From: Burkholderiaceae bacterium
GTDB taxonomy: Bacteria; Pseudomonadota; Gammaproteobacteria; Burkholderiales; Burkholderiaceae
DNA length: 64,000 nucleotides
NCBI GenBank assembly: GCA_947448695.1
Contig: CANFOL010000001.1
Span: 161,864 to 225,863 of the forward strand
Direction: 5' to 3'
A program made the translations under genes and the position numbers. The notes under the pieces were generated by a model. It was not told the origin of the DNA, searched no databases, and saw nothing but the letters and a program-made list of their open reading frames with translations. Within the stretch, counting starts at the first letter, position 1. Every line of letters starts with the position of its first letter. Below are positions 56,304 through 64,000 of the stretch, piece after piece.

Positions 56304-57094
56304 AAATATCTAATTTAGTTAATACCCTTTTACTTGCCTGTTCTATTATTTTAAGTAGCCAAGTTATTGCCCAAAATGCTGTTGTAGTAAACGGCACTCC
56401 TATTCCTTTATCTAAGTTGGATCGTTTAGTTCAAAATTCTGGTCAAGAAAACACACCAGAGATAAGAAATAAAGCTCGAGATGTTTTAATCACAAAAGAA
56501 CTGATTACCCAAGAAGCCAATAAACGCGGCATTACGAAGGATCCTCAAATTCAAGATGCAATTGAACAAGCAAAATTAAGCGTCTTAGTTTCTGCTGTTT
56601 TTGAGGATTGGATTGGAAAAGAAGGTATTAAAGATGGCGATCTTCAAACTGCTTATGATTCCCTAAAGTCTCAAATGGGTGGAAAAGAATACAAAGCTAG
56701 TCATATCCTAGTGGAAAATGAAAAACTGGCTAAATCGTTATTAACCAAAATTAAAGCTGGCGGAAATTTTGGTGAACTAGCTAAAACTAACTCTTTAGAT
56801 AAAGGCTCTGCTGTCAACGGTGGTAGTTTAGACTGGGTATCCCCCTCTTCTCTTGTAGCTGAGTTCTCAAATGCAATGATTGCTCTGACTCCAGGTCAAA
56901 TTACCCAAACTCCTGTTAAATCTCAGTTTGGATGGCACATTATTAAATTAGATGAAGTTCGTGAGCAAAAAGTACCAACATTAGCTGAAGTAAAACCACA
57001 GTTAGTTCAAATGTTGACTCAAGACCAAAATTTTCAAAAAACGAAGTTTATGGAAATGATGGAAAGTTTCAAATCAAAAGCCAAGATTCAATAA
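56300..57094 (+). CDS. Periplasmic parvulin-type peptidyl-prolyl isomerase
   Basis: 264 residues. Signal peptide (cleavage near VIAQ, residue 25), then an N-terminal helical chaperone region (about 26-125) and one PpiC/parvulin domain (YKASHILVENEKLAKSLLTK onwards, with FGWHIIKLDEVRE). Assists folding of exported proteins. A single parvulin domain distinguishes it from SurA. Confidence 0.93.
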   Translation: MKISNLVNTLLLACSIILSSQVIAQNAVVVNGTPIPLSKLDRLVQNSGQENTPEIRNKARDVLITKELITQEANKRGITKDPQIQDAIEQAKLSVLVSAVFEDWIGKEGIKDGDLQTAYDSLKSQMGGKEYKASHILVENEKLAKSLLTKIKAGGNFGELAKTNSLDKGSAVNGGSLDWVSPSSLVAEFSNAMIALTPGQITQTPVKSQFGWHIIKLDEVREQKVPTLAEVKPQLVQMLTQDQNFQKTKFMEMMESFKSKAKIQ

Positions 57095-57098
57095 GTCA

Positions 57099-57866
57099 TT
57101 AAATACTTAAGTATTTTTGGGGTTGAACATTACATTTCTTTAAATGTTTAACCCATTTCTTCGTTGGTAAATCGAACAATTTTCTGATATATTTGGATCG
57201 TTTTTCTAAATCATCCCACGAAATTTCTAAATGTGGGCCTTTAAATGCAATGCCTACTACATTGCAATCATGAACTTCATTCAATAGTAGAACTCGGTTG
57301 TCAAAAACATCACAAATGTTGCTAATGTTTGTTTTAAAACTGGGGTGTCTACTAAACAAATTAACAGTCATCACTCCGACATCTTTTAAGGAGTTATAGC
57401 ATCCCTGATAAAAGTCTAAGGAGTTTAATGCGGGGCCTGAAGCTTCACCATTAAAAATATCTACTTGAATACTGTCAAATTGAAGATGATTTTTTGGGGT
57501 TTGCACATAATGAAGCGCATCATCCTGAATAATCTTCATCCTTGGGCTTTGAACATCTAAAGAGAACATCGTTTGAGCAGCAATAATAATTCCAGGATTT
57601 AATTCCACTGCAACCGTTTGAATCGATTCGTTTAAACGATTGATAAATTGAGTCAATGCTCCAGTTCCAAGACCTAATTGCAATGTTTTAGAATGGTTGG
57701 CATCCAAAAATAACAACCAAGCCATCATCTGTTGAGCATACTCTAACTCAATAGCGTAAGGTGTTTTTATGCGCATAGCACCTTGCACCCAAGGAGTACC
57801 TAAATGTAAATAGCGCACGCCTTTGATTTCAGAAAAGGTAACAGGTTCGTGTTGCATATCAGCCAT
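57099..57866 (-). CDS. Spermidine synthase-like methyltransferase-fold protein
   Basis: 255 residues. Rossmann SAM/dcSAM fold: LQLGLGTGALTQFINRL (glycine loop), VAVELNPGIIIAAQ with the acidic residue, IIQDDALHYV and DSIQVDIFNGEASGP. The canonical GGGEG of true spermidine synthases is GLGTG here, so aminopropyl transfer is uncertain. This type is widespread as 'spermidine synthase-like'. Convergent with the parvulin gene and 9 bp downstream of purL. Confidence 0.82.
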   Translation of the reverse strand: MADMQHEPVTFSEIKGVRYLHLGTPWVQGAMRIKTPYAIELEYAQQMMAWLLFLDANHSKTLQLGLGTGALTQFINRLNESIQTVAVELNPGIIIAAQTMFSLDVQSPRMKIIQDDALHYVQTPKNHLQFDSIQVDIFNGEASGPALNSLDFYQGCYNSLKDVGVMTVNLFSRHPSFKTNISNICDVFDNRVLLLNEVHDCNVVGIAFKGPHLEISWDDLEKRSKYIRKLFDLPTKKWVKHLKKCNVQPQKYLSI

Positions 57867-57875
57867 TTTTAATGA

Positions 57876-60800
57876 TTAATTAATCCAATATCGGGCATTT
57901 TTAAACATTCTCATCCAAGGACTTAAACCATCTTCCCACTGAGACCACTCTTTTGGTGACCAACTCATTTGCGCAACACGAAATACACGCTCTGGATGAG
58001 GCATGAGGACTGTAAAACGTCCATCAGACGTCGTAACGCTAGTTATGCCGCCTGGTGATCCATTCGGATTCAGGGGAAACTTTTCGGTTGCTTGGCCATA
58101 ATGATCGGTATAACGCAAAGCGACTAATTCATGCTTAGTTAAATTCGATAATGAACCTTTATGAGAGAAGTTGGCATAACCTTCACCATGTGCAACGATA
58201 ATAGGTAATTGACTTCCTTGCATTCCATCAAAGAAGATGGATTTAGATGGTAAAACTTCTACCTGCACGAGTCGAGATTCGTATTGCTCAGATGTGTTTT
58301 TCGTGAAATAAGGCCAATCTTCTGTCCCAGGAATAATTTCGGAGAGTTGACTTAACATTTGACAGCCGTTGCAAACACCCAATGCAAAGGTATTAGAGGC
58401 ATTAAAAAATTGTTCAAAACTATCTCTTAATCGAGAATTAAATAATATAGATTTAGCCCAACCTTCACCGGCACCTAAGACATCACCATAACTAAATCCA
58501 CCACAAGCAACTAAACCGTTAAATGAATTTAAATCTTGATGACCCTGAATTAAATCAGTCATGTGAACATCATAAGCATCAAAACCCGCGAGAGAAAATG
58601 CATAAGCCATTTCTTGATGCGAGTTCACACCTTGCTCACGAAGAATAGCAATTTTTGGTTTTTGGTTTGAACTTAGATAATGCAATACCGGCTTATCATT
58701 TGGATCAAAATTCAAAATCGGCGCAATACCAGGATCTTTTACATCTTCTACCAAAGATTCTTCACTACGGGCACATTCTGGGTTATCTCGAAGAGCAACG
58801 ATGGCGCTACTAGGTTTTTCCCAAAGTTGCTGAAGATCTTTTCGTGATGCCTGAAAAATTTGCTGAGCATCTCGCCAAATTTCAATTACATCCTTTTGAT
58901 TAACTTTTCCAATCACATGAGAAAAGCCACTGATCTGATGTTCTCTTAAAATCTCAAAGACAGCATCCCGATCTTGACGTCTAACTTGAATCACAAGTCC
59001 AAGTTCTTCATTAAATAAAGCTTTTAAAGTATTTTCATCTCTTCTACCAGATACTTGTTTAGCCCAATTTTTTGCATCGCCATAGTCAGACTCGTGCCCT
59101 TTTTCTAAAACAAGGAGATCGACATTGATAGCAACCCCTAGATGTGAACAAAACGCCATTTCACAGATTGTCGCTAATAGTCCACCATCAGAACGGTCGT
59201 GATAAGCGAGAACCATTCCAGCATCTTTTAATTGAGTAAGCGCTGCAAACGAATTAATTAAGAGCTTAGGGGCAGCTACATCTGGGCATATCGATTCTTC
59301 TTGATTAAAAACTTGAGCAAGAATACTTGCCCCTAAACGATTTTCTCCCTGTCCCAAGTCAATTAAAATAATTTCTGTATCTTCTACCTGTTGTAACTGA
59401 GGTGTGATTGTTTTCTTCACATTCTCCACTGGTGCAAATGCTGAAATAATTAATGAAACTGGAGAAGTAACATTCTTTGATTCCTGTTGATCTTGCCAAT
59501 GTGTTCGCATGGATAAAGAATCTTTGCCAACAGGGATAGATATTCCTAATGCGGGACACAGTTCCATACCTACTGCATGAACAGCATCATACAATTTGGC
59601 ATCTTCCCCCAAAGATCCACATGCCGCCATCCAATTGGCCGACAATTTGATATCTGATATGGCCCTCACATCGGTACTCAAAAGATTGGTGATGGCTTCC
59701 CCTACTGCCATCCTAGCAGCAGCGGCAGAATTAAAAACCGCAATCGGTGTTCTTTCACCCATTGACATCGCTTCACCACGGTAGCCAACATAGTCCATCA
59801 TCGTCACAGCACAATCAGCTACAGGCACTTGCCATGGACCAACCATTTGATCTCGATGAGATAAGCCACCAACGGAGCGGTCCCCAATGGTAATTAAAAA
59901 TGATTTACTTGCAACGGTTGGATGTTGCAGAACTAGATGAATTGAATCCTGTAATGTAAATGCAGACCAATCAGATTTATAAGAACTCTGCACCACTCTT
60001 TGGACATTACGATGTGTCAACGGTGGTTTTCCAAGTAATACTTCCATTGGAATATCAATTGGTAAATACTGACGGTTCGATTCATCATAATGATTATCAA
60101 ATAAGACCAATTGACGATTTTTCGTGGTTTTACCTACAACGACAAATGGACAACGCTCCCTCTCACAGATCGCCTGAAAACGATTTAGATCATGTTCTTT
60201 GATGACGAGTACATAACGTTCTTGGGATTCATTACACCAAACTTCCGCAGGACTCATTCCAGTCTCTTCTAACGGAATACGTCTCATATCAAAAATTGCC
60301 CCCAGTTTTGCACTATCAGCTAATTCAGGGAATGCATTTGATAAGCCACCAGCACCTACATCATGGATTGAAACGATAGGACTATTGGTCCCAAAACGGA
60401 TACAAGTATTGATAACCTCTTGCGCACGTCTTTCAATCTCAGGGTTCCCACGCTGTACAGAATTAAAATCTAAATCTTGGGCATTTGCTCCTGTATTCAT
60501 TGAACTTGCTGCACCCCCACCCATACCAATTTTCATGCCTGGTCCACCAAGCTGTATTAAGAGATCACCCTCCTGAATCTCTTTTTTATGGGTATGCTCA
60601 TCGCGAATACTACCAATTCCACCTGCAATCATGATGGGTTTGTGATAGCCCCAGCGCTTACCTAATAGACTTTGTTCAAAAACGCGGAAGTAACCACCCA
60701 GTATAGGACGGCCAAATTCATTATTAAAGGCAGCACCACCAATTGGCCCTTGAATCATAATGTCAAGGGGTGAAGCTATGGTATTGGGCTTACCGTAAGG

Positions 60801-61862
60801 TGACTTTTCCCAGATCATTGAGAGTTGTGGAATATGTAAATGCGATACAGAAAAACCAGTTAAACCCGCTTTTGGTTTACCGCCAATCCCAGTTGCGCCT
60901 TCATCACGTATTTCTCCACCAGCACCTGTTGAAGCACCGGGGAACGGGGAAATCGCAGTAGGATGATTATGCGTCTCTACTTTCATTAAGGTATGAACTA
61001 GCTGATGCTGTTGCTCATACAGATTGGTCTGCGGAGATGCTCCCCAAACTGCAGATTCACAACCTTCCATTATGGCCGCATTGTCTGAATAAGCAACCAC
61101 AGTACCTTTAGGTTGTAAACGATGTGTATTACGAATCATTCCAAATAAGGTTTGATCCATGTTTTGCCCATCAATTGTCCATGAGGCATTAAAAATTTTA
61201 TGTCGACAATGCTCACTATTAGCTTGTGCAAACATGATCAGTTCGACATCGGTAGGATTTCGATTTAATGCTGTAAAGCTTTCTAACAAATAAATAATTT
61301 CATCATCGGAAAGGGCTAAGCCAAGCTCAGTATTCGCTCGATCAAGCGCGAGCCGCCCTAAACTCATCAGTTCAATCACCTTGAATTCTTGATTAGTTAA
61401 TACTTGATATTGATCTTCTAGAACTGAAGGATCAAGAACTACTGACTCCGTCATGCGATCATGCGTCAGTTGAAACAAAAGCTGTTCTTGCTCAGTAGAT
61501 AAATTACCTTTGGCGGAGTATCTAAACTCGATACCTTTTTCAAGGCGAAGTAATGGAAAATTACATAGTTTGGCTATTTCAGTAGCTTTACTCGCCCAAG
61601 GTGAAATGGTTCCAACTCGAGGCAACACAAAATATCGCTTAGTTCTATCTTTTACAGGAGGATGAACGTCAGATAAGTTTAATAAGCGCTGTAATTGAGA
61701 TAGCTGTTCTGAGCTTAATACAGAATCAGTCCATATTAAAAATTGTTCATGAGTCTCAATAGACAGAATTGGCAGATGATGCTTTTGAAAAGTATCAAGT
61801 AGACCTTGTTGACGAAATTGAGAAAGTGCGGATGATCCGGATAAAAGGCAAAAATTAGGCAT
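57876..61862 (-). CDS. purL: Phosphoribosylformylglycinamidine synthase (large, single-chain)
   Basis: Fourth step of purine synthesis (FGAR to FGAM with glutamine and ATP). 1328 residues, the proteobacterial single-chain form: N-terminal PurS-like region, two AIRS-type ATP domains ([58 protein letters not shown]), then a C-terminal glutaminase with Cys in [12 protein letters not shown] and His/Glu in MPHPERVFR. Largest gene of the window, intact. Isolated from other pur genes. Confidence 0.97.
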   Translation of the reverse strand: MPNFCLLSGSSALSQFRQQGLLDTFQKHHLPILSIETHEQFLIWTDSVLSSEQLSQLQRLLNLSDVHPPVKDRTKRYFVLPRVGTISPWASKATEIAKLCNFPLLRLEKGIEFRYSAKGNLSTEQEQLLFQLTHDRMTESVVLDPSVLEDQYQVLTNQEFKVIELMSLGRLALDRANTELGLALSDDEIIYLLESFTALNRNPTDVELIMFAQANSEHCRHKIFNASWTIDGQNMDQTLFGMIRNTHRLQPKGTVVAYSDNAAIMEGCESAVWGASPQTNLYEQQHQLVHTLMKVETHNHPTAISPFPGASTGAGGEIRDEGATGIGGKPKAGLTGFSVSHLHIPQLSMIWEKSPYGKPNTIASPLDIMIQGPIGGAAFNNEFGRPILGGYFRVFEQSLLGKRWGYHKPIMIAGGIGSIRDEHTHKKEIQEGDLLIQLGGPGMKIGMGGGAASSMNTGANAQDLDFNSVQRGNPEIERRAQEVINTCIRFGTNSPIVSIHDVGAGGLSNAFPELADSAKLGAIFDMRRIPLEETGMSPAEVWCNESQERYVLVIKEHDLNRFQAICERERCPFVVVGKTTKNRQLVLFDNHYDESNRQYLPIDIPMEVLLGKPPLTHRNVQRVVQSSYKSDWSAFTLQDSIHLVLQHPTVASKSFLITIGDRSVGGLSHRDQMVGPWQVPVADCAVTMMDYVGYRGEAMSMGERTPIAVFNSAAAARMAVGEAITNLLSTDVRAISDIKLSANWMAACGSLGEDAKLYDAVHAVGMELCPALGISIPVGKDSLSMRTHWQDQQESKNVTSPVSLIISAFAPVENVKKTITPQLQQVEDTEIILIDLGQGENRLGASILAQVFNQEESICPDVAAPKLLINSFAALTQLKDAGMVLAYHDRSDGGLLATICEMAFCSHLGVAINVDLLVLEKGHESDYGDAKNWAKQVSGRRDENTLKALFNEELGLVIQVRRQDRDAVFEILREHQISGFSHVIGKVNQKDVIEIWRDAQQIFQASRKDLQQLWEKPSSAIVALRDNPECARSEESLVEDVKDPGIAPILNFDPNDKPVLHYLSSNQKPKIAILREQGVNSHQEMAYAFSLAGFDAYDVHMTDLIQGHQDLNSFNGLVACGGFSYGDVLGAGEGWAKSILFNSRLRDSFEQFFNASNTFALGVCNGCQMLSQLSEIIPGTEDWPYFTKNTSEQYESRLVQVEVLPSKSIFFDGMQGSQLPIIVAHGEGYANFSHKGSLSNLTKHELVALRYTDHYGQATEKFPLNPNGSPGGITSVTTSDGRFTVLMPHPERVFRVAQMSWSPKEWSQWEDGLSPWMRMFKNARYWIN

Positions 61863-61895
61863 ACTCAGATTATACGAAATGCCATCGTGATTCAG

Positions 61896-62396
61896 TTAAA
61901 TGATGATAGGCTGATCTGGTAATTCATTCGGGGTAATGATCTCAGCTGGGTAATATTGGCGTAATACTTCATGAATTCGTTCAATTCCTAAGATAACACC
62001 CTGTTCAAACTGCTGGCTTTTTAATAAAATCTCCATTTCTTTACAAACCTTCACCCAATAGTCTTGTCCAGCTTTTGCGTGAATATTTCTGTCGGCAATA
62101 ATCTCAAAATCATGATCTGCCATTAAAAGATAGATTAAAACGCCGTTATTGTCTGCAGTGTCCCATACCTGAAATAAGGAAAATATTTCTATAGCCCTGT
62201 CTCGAGCCGATTGACCATTATAAAGGGCCATTGGCGATAGAGACGTTTCTACTATAAAACGAATTTGTCCACTATGCGTCATTTCACTGGTCGCAATGGC
62301 TTGCTCAATATGCTTTAATGCTTCTGCATGAAAGTATTTTTTGGTTTTGCTATTACTAGCAAATAAATGTTTTAAAAGTCTTAAAAAATATTCCAT
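61896..62396 (-). CDS. TPM-domain protein (short, no signal peptide)
   Basis: 166 residues from the ATG that overlaps the stop of the upstream TPM gene (TAATG). A TPM-fold domain is suggested by a SGQIRFIVE strand, RDRAIEIFSLFQVWDTADNN, GVLIYLLMADHDFEIIADRN and GVILGIERIHEVL. It lacks signal peptide and membrane helices, unlike its partner. The pair plus LemA is a common set of unknown function, possibly in envelope maintenance. Confidence 0.88.
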   Translation of the reverse strand: MEYFLRLLKHLFASNSKTKKYFHAEALKHIEQAIATSEMTHSGQIRFIVETSLSPMALYNGQSARDRAIEIFSLFQVWDTADNNGVLIYLLMADHDFEIIADRNIHAKAGQDYWVKVCKEMEILLKSQQFEQGVILGIERIHEVLRQYYPAEIITPNELPDQPIII

Positions 62397-63370
62397 TACC
62401 ATCCTCCGGAAGCACCACCACCGCCAAAGCCGCCGCCGCCTCCACCAAAGCCACCACCACCGCCACCGAAACCGCCACGACCACCAAAACCATCACCTCC
62501 ACTAGGAAAGATAATTGGGCCACCTCTACCTCCAAGTCCACCCATCATCGATGCTACTAAACCTATAAGTCCCGCAATAATAGCTATACCAATGATACCC
62601 GTAAGAACAAAGGCTAAAAATCCTACAATACCAGCGGTAGTTAGTCCTCCTAGAGTCTTACCTAAAATCTTGTTTAATAGACCCCCAAGAAAAAGTGAGC
62701 CCATAAATGCAATCAATAAAATACCTTCTACTCCTCCAGAATCAGATGCAAAACTGGCTTCATTACTTTTAACGACTGGGGGGGGTAGTGCTTCACCTTC
62801 TATAACCTTAATTAAACGATCAATACCAGCATTAATTCCTTCATAAAATTGTCCTTGACGAAAGTATGGGGTAATAACTTCTGAAATAATTCTCTTGGCA
62901 GTTAAATCATTGACTGCACCTTCAAGTCCATAGCCAACCTCAAAGCGTAATCGACGGTCATCTTTAGCAACCAATAACAAAATCCCATCATCAATTTTTT
63001 TTCTGCCTAATTGCCATTTTTCAACAACTCTTAATGTATATTGCTCGATTGCCTCAGGTTGGGTGCTTGGAACAATCAAAATAGCAATTTGACTTCCTTT
63101 TGTGGATTCAAAAGCAGATAATTTTTGTTCTAGGCTACTGATTTGACTAGGTGTTAATGTGCCGGTTAAATCAGTCACTTGCGATTTTAAAACAGGGATT
63201 TTTGCTAAATCAGCGTCTCTTGCCGAATTTTTTTCATAGGCGACATCTCGAATACTTTGCCCATTACTCAAGTTCTGCGCATAAACAGAGCCTAAACCAT
63301 GGGTGATCATCATGAAAATGAAAAAAAATGCTAGAAATTGTCGTTCTAGCACTTGTACCAATTTGAGCAT
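62396..63370 (-). CDS. TPM-domain membrane protein with Gly-rich tail
   Basis: 324 residues. An N-terminal signal/anchor (about 12-31), then a TPM domain (about 60-190; VTDLTGTLTPSQISSLEQKL, NDLTAKRIISEVITPYFRQG). Next come one or two membrane helices (about 225-275) and a C-terminal Gly/Phe-rich stretch ending GGASGGW. This is the usual form of YgcG-type proteins. Linked to lemA upstream (3 bp gap) and the short TPM gene downstream. Confidence 0.92.
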   Translation of the reverse strand: MLKLVQVLERQFLAFFFIFMMITHGLGSVYAQNLSNGQSIRDVAYEKNSARDADLAKIPVLKSQVTDLTGTLTPSQISSLEQKLSAFESTKGSQIAILIVPSTQPEAIEQYTLRVVEKWQLGRKKIDDGILLLVAKDDRRLRFEVGYGLEGAVNDLTAKRIISEVITPYFRQGQFYEGINAGIDRLIKVIEGEALPPPVVKSNEASFASDSGGVEGILLIAFMGSLFLGGLLNKILGKTLGGLTTAGIVGFLAFVLTGIIGIAIIAGLIGLVASMMGGLGGRGGPIIFPSGGDGFGGRGGFGGGGGGFGGGGGGFGGGGASGGW

Positions 63371-63373
63371 ATT

Positions 63374-63985
63374 TTACTTTGCGTTGTTAAACTGCACTGT
63401 TGGAGGCTTAGCAATTACAGCCTCATTCTCAACCGTAAAATTAGGTTTGGCTTTATAACCAAAAATTATCGCGGTTATATTATTCGGGAAAGTTCGAACA
63501 GACAGGTTATATTCTTGAACAGCCTTAATATAGCGATTACGAGCAACAGTAATACGATTTTCAGTACCCTCTAACTGCGCAGATAAATCTCTAAAATTTT
63601 GATCCGACTTCAGCGCAGGATAATTTTCTGATACAACCAATAATCGTGATAAAGATCCTTTTAACTCATTTTGTGCGGCAATATATTTTTTAAATGACTC
63701 AGGATCATTAATTAATTCAGGTGAAGCCTGCATTGATCCAACTCTTGAGCGAGCCTCCGTGATTTGAGTTAAAACTTCTTTTTCTTGGGAGGCATAACCT
63801 TGAACAGTTGCAACCAAATTAGGAATTAAGTCTGCCCGCCGTTGGTATTGATTTAAAACTTCTGCCCAATCCGCTTTTACTTGCTCATCAGTTGCTTGGA
63901 AGGTGTTATATCCACAACCATGCAGAAATAATGTAACGAGTGTTAGCAAAGATAAAATCAAACTACGCTTTGATATTAAATTCAT
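63374..63985 (-). CDS. lemA: LemA family protein
   Basis: 203 residues. N-terminal lipoprotein-like signal (LFLHGC at about 21-26, Cys likely lipidated), then YNTFQATDEQVKADWAEVLN, YQRRADLIPNLVATVQGYAS and a helical bundle ending YNLSVRTFPNNITA. Function unknown; always near TPM-domain genes. First gene of the leftward run; the window ends 15 bp upstream, so its promoter is outside. Confidence 0.93.
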   Translation of the reverse strand: MNLISKRSLILSLLTLVTLFLHGCGYNTFQATDEQVKADWAEVLNQYQRRADLIPNLVATVQGYASQEKEVLTQITEARSRVGSMQASPELINDPESFKKYIAAQNELKGSLSRLLVVSENYPALKSDQNFRDLSAQLEGTENRITVARNRYIKAVQEYNLSVRTFPNNITAIIFGYKAKPNFTVENEAVIAKPPTVQFNNAK

Positions 63986-64000
63986 AATTGTCCTTAAAGA

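Overview
The window is chromosomal DNA from a low-GC betaproteobacterium, most likely of the order Burkholderiales. The evidence is gene order: tsf-pyrH-frr-uppS-cdsA-dxr-rseP-bamA-skp-lpxD-fabZ-lpxA-lpxB-rnhB, the ppsR/ppsA pair, smpB/ratA-rnfH-guaB-guaA, and Bug (TctC-type) solute receptors. The genus cannot be fixed from this sequence. Coding density is very high, with many 1-4 bp gene overlaps. No rRNA, tRNA, CRISPR array or IS transposase was seen.

Layout. Bases 1-13630 hold the translation, isoprenoid and envelope supercluster: end of EF-Ts, UMP kinase, ribosome recycling factor, undecaprenyl-PP synthase, CdsA, Dxr, RseP, BamA, Skp, the lipid A enzymes, RNase HII and an rRNA/tRNA methyltransferase. 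Bases 13631-16901 hold PEP synthase and its regulatory kinase/phosphorylase, divergently transcribed. Bases 16914-20943 hold a four-gene operon for the proteasome-like Anbu protease with a transglutaminase-like protein, an alpha-E protein and a circularly permuted ATP-grasp ligase. Bases 21028-25500 hold smpB, ratA, rnfH, guaB and guaA.

The accessory part is a roughly 5.5 kb element integrated into the last codons of guaA (25486-30960). Its ends are an 11 bp direct repeat that preserves the GuaA C-terminus. It encodes a full-length tyrosine integrase at the left end, a Pro/Gln-rich protein, a small conserved-looking protein, a small HUH-type replication endonuclease, a roughly 700 bp stretch without a convincing gene but with several stem-loops (candidate origin), a second minimal tyrosine recombinase, and an SGNH/GDSL hydrolase as probable cargo. 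No capsid, Zot, relaxase or type IV secretion gene is present. It looks like a minimal integrating and replicating element, and is the most interesting part of the window.

To the right, 31019-35732 is a leftward cluster of a divergent Asp/Glu-racemase-family protein, two orphan TctC receptors, a FAD monooxygenase and a cytoplasmic ModA-like protein, suggesting use of an aromatic or other organic acid. Bases 35810-44429 hold a beta-oxidation/acyl-CoA cluster (thiolase, FadB-like protein, hotdog thioesterases, MaoC hydratases, a phosphotransferase, an enoyl-CoA isomerase) with a ComB-like phosphatase. Bases 44514-46099 hold tRNA modification genes (queE, queD, tadA). Bases 46109-64000 are housekeeping: LD-carboxypeptidase, an ABC-F protein, gloA, an ankyrin protein, tatD-holB-tmk, ygfZ, an NRDE protein, msrB, yciB, bolA, a parvulin, a spermidine-synthase-like protein, purL, two TPM-domain proteins and lemA.
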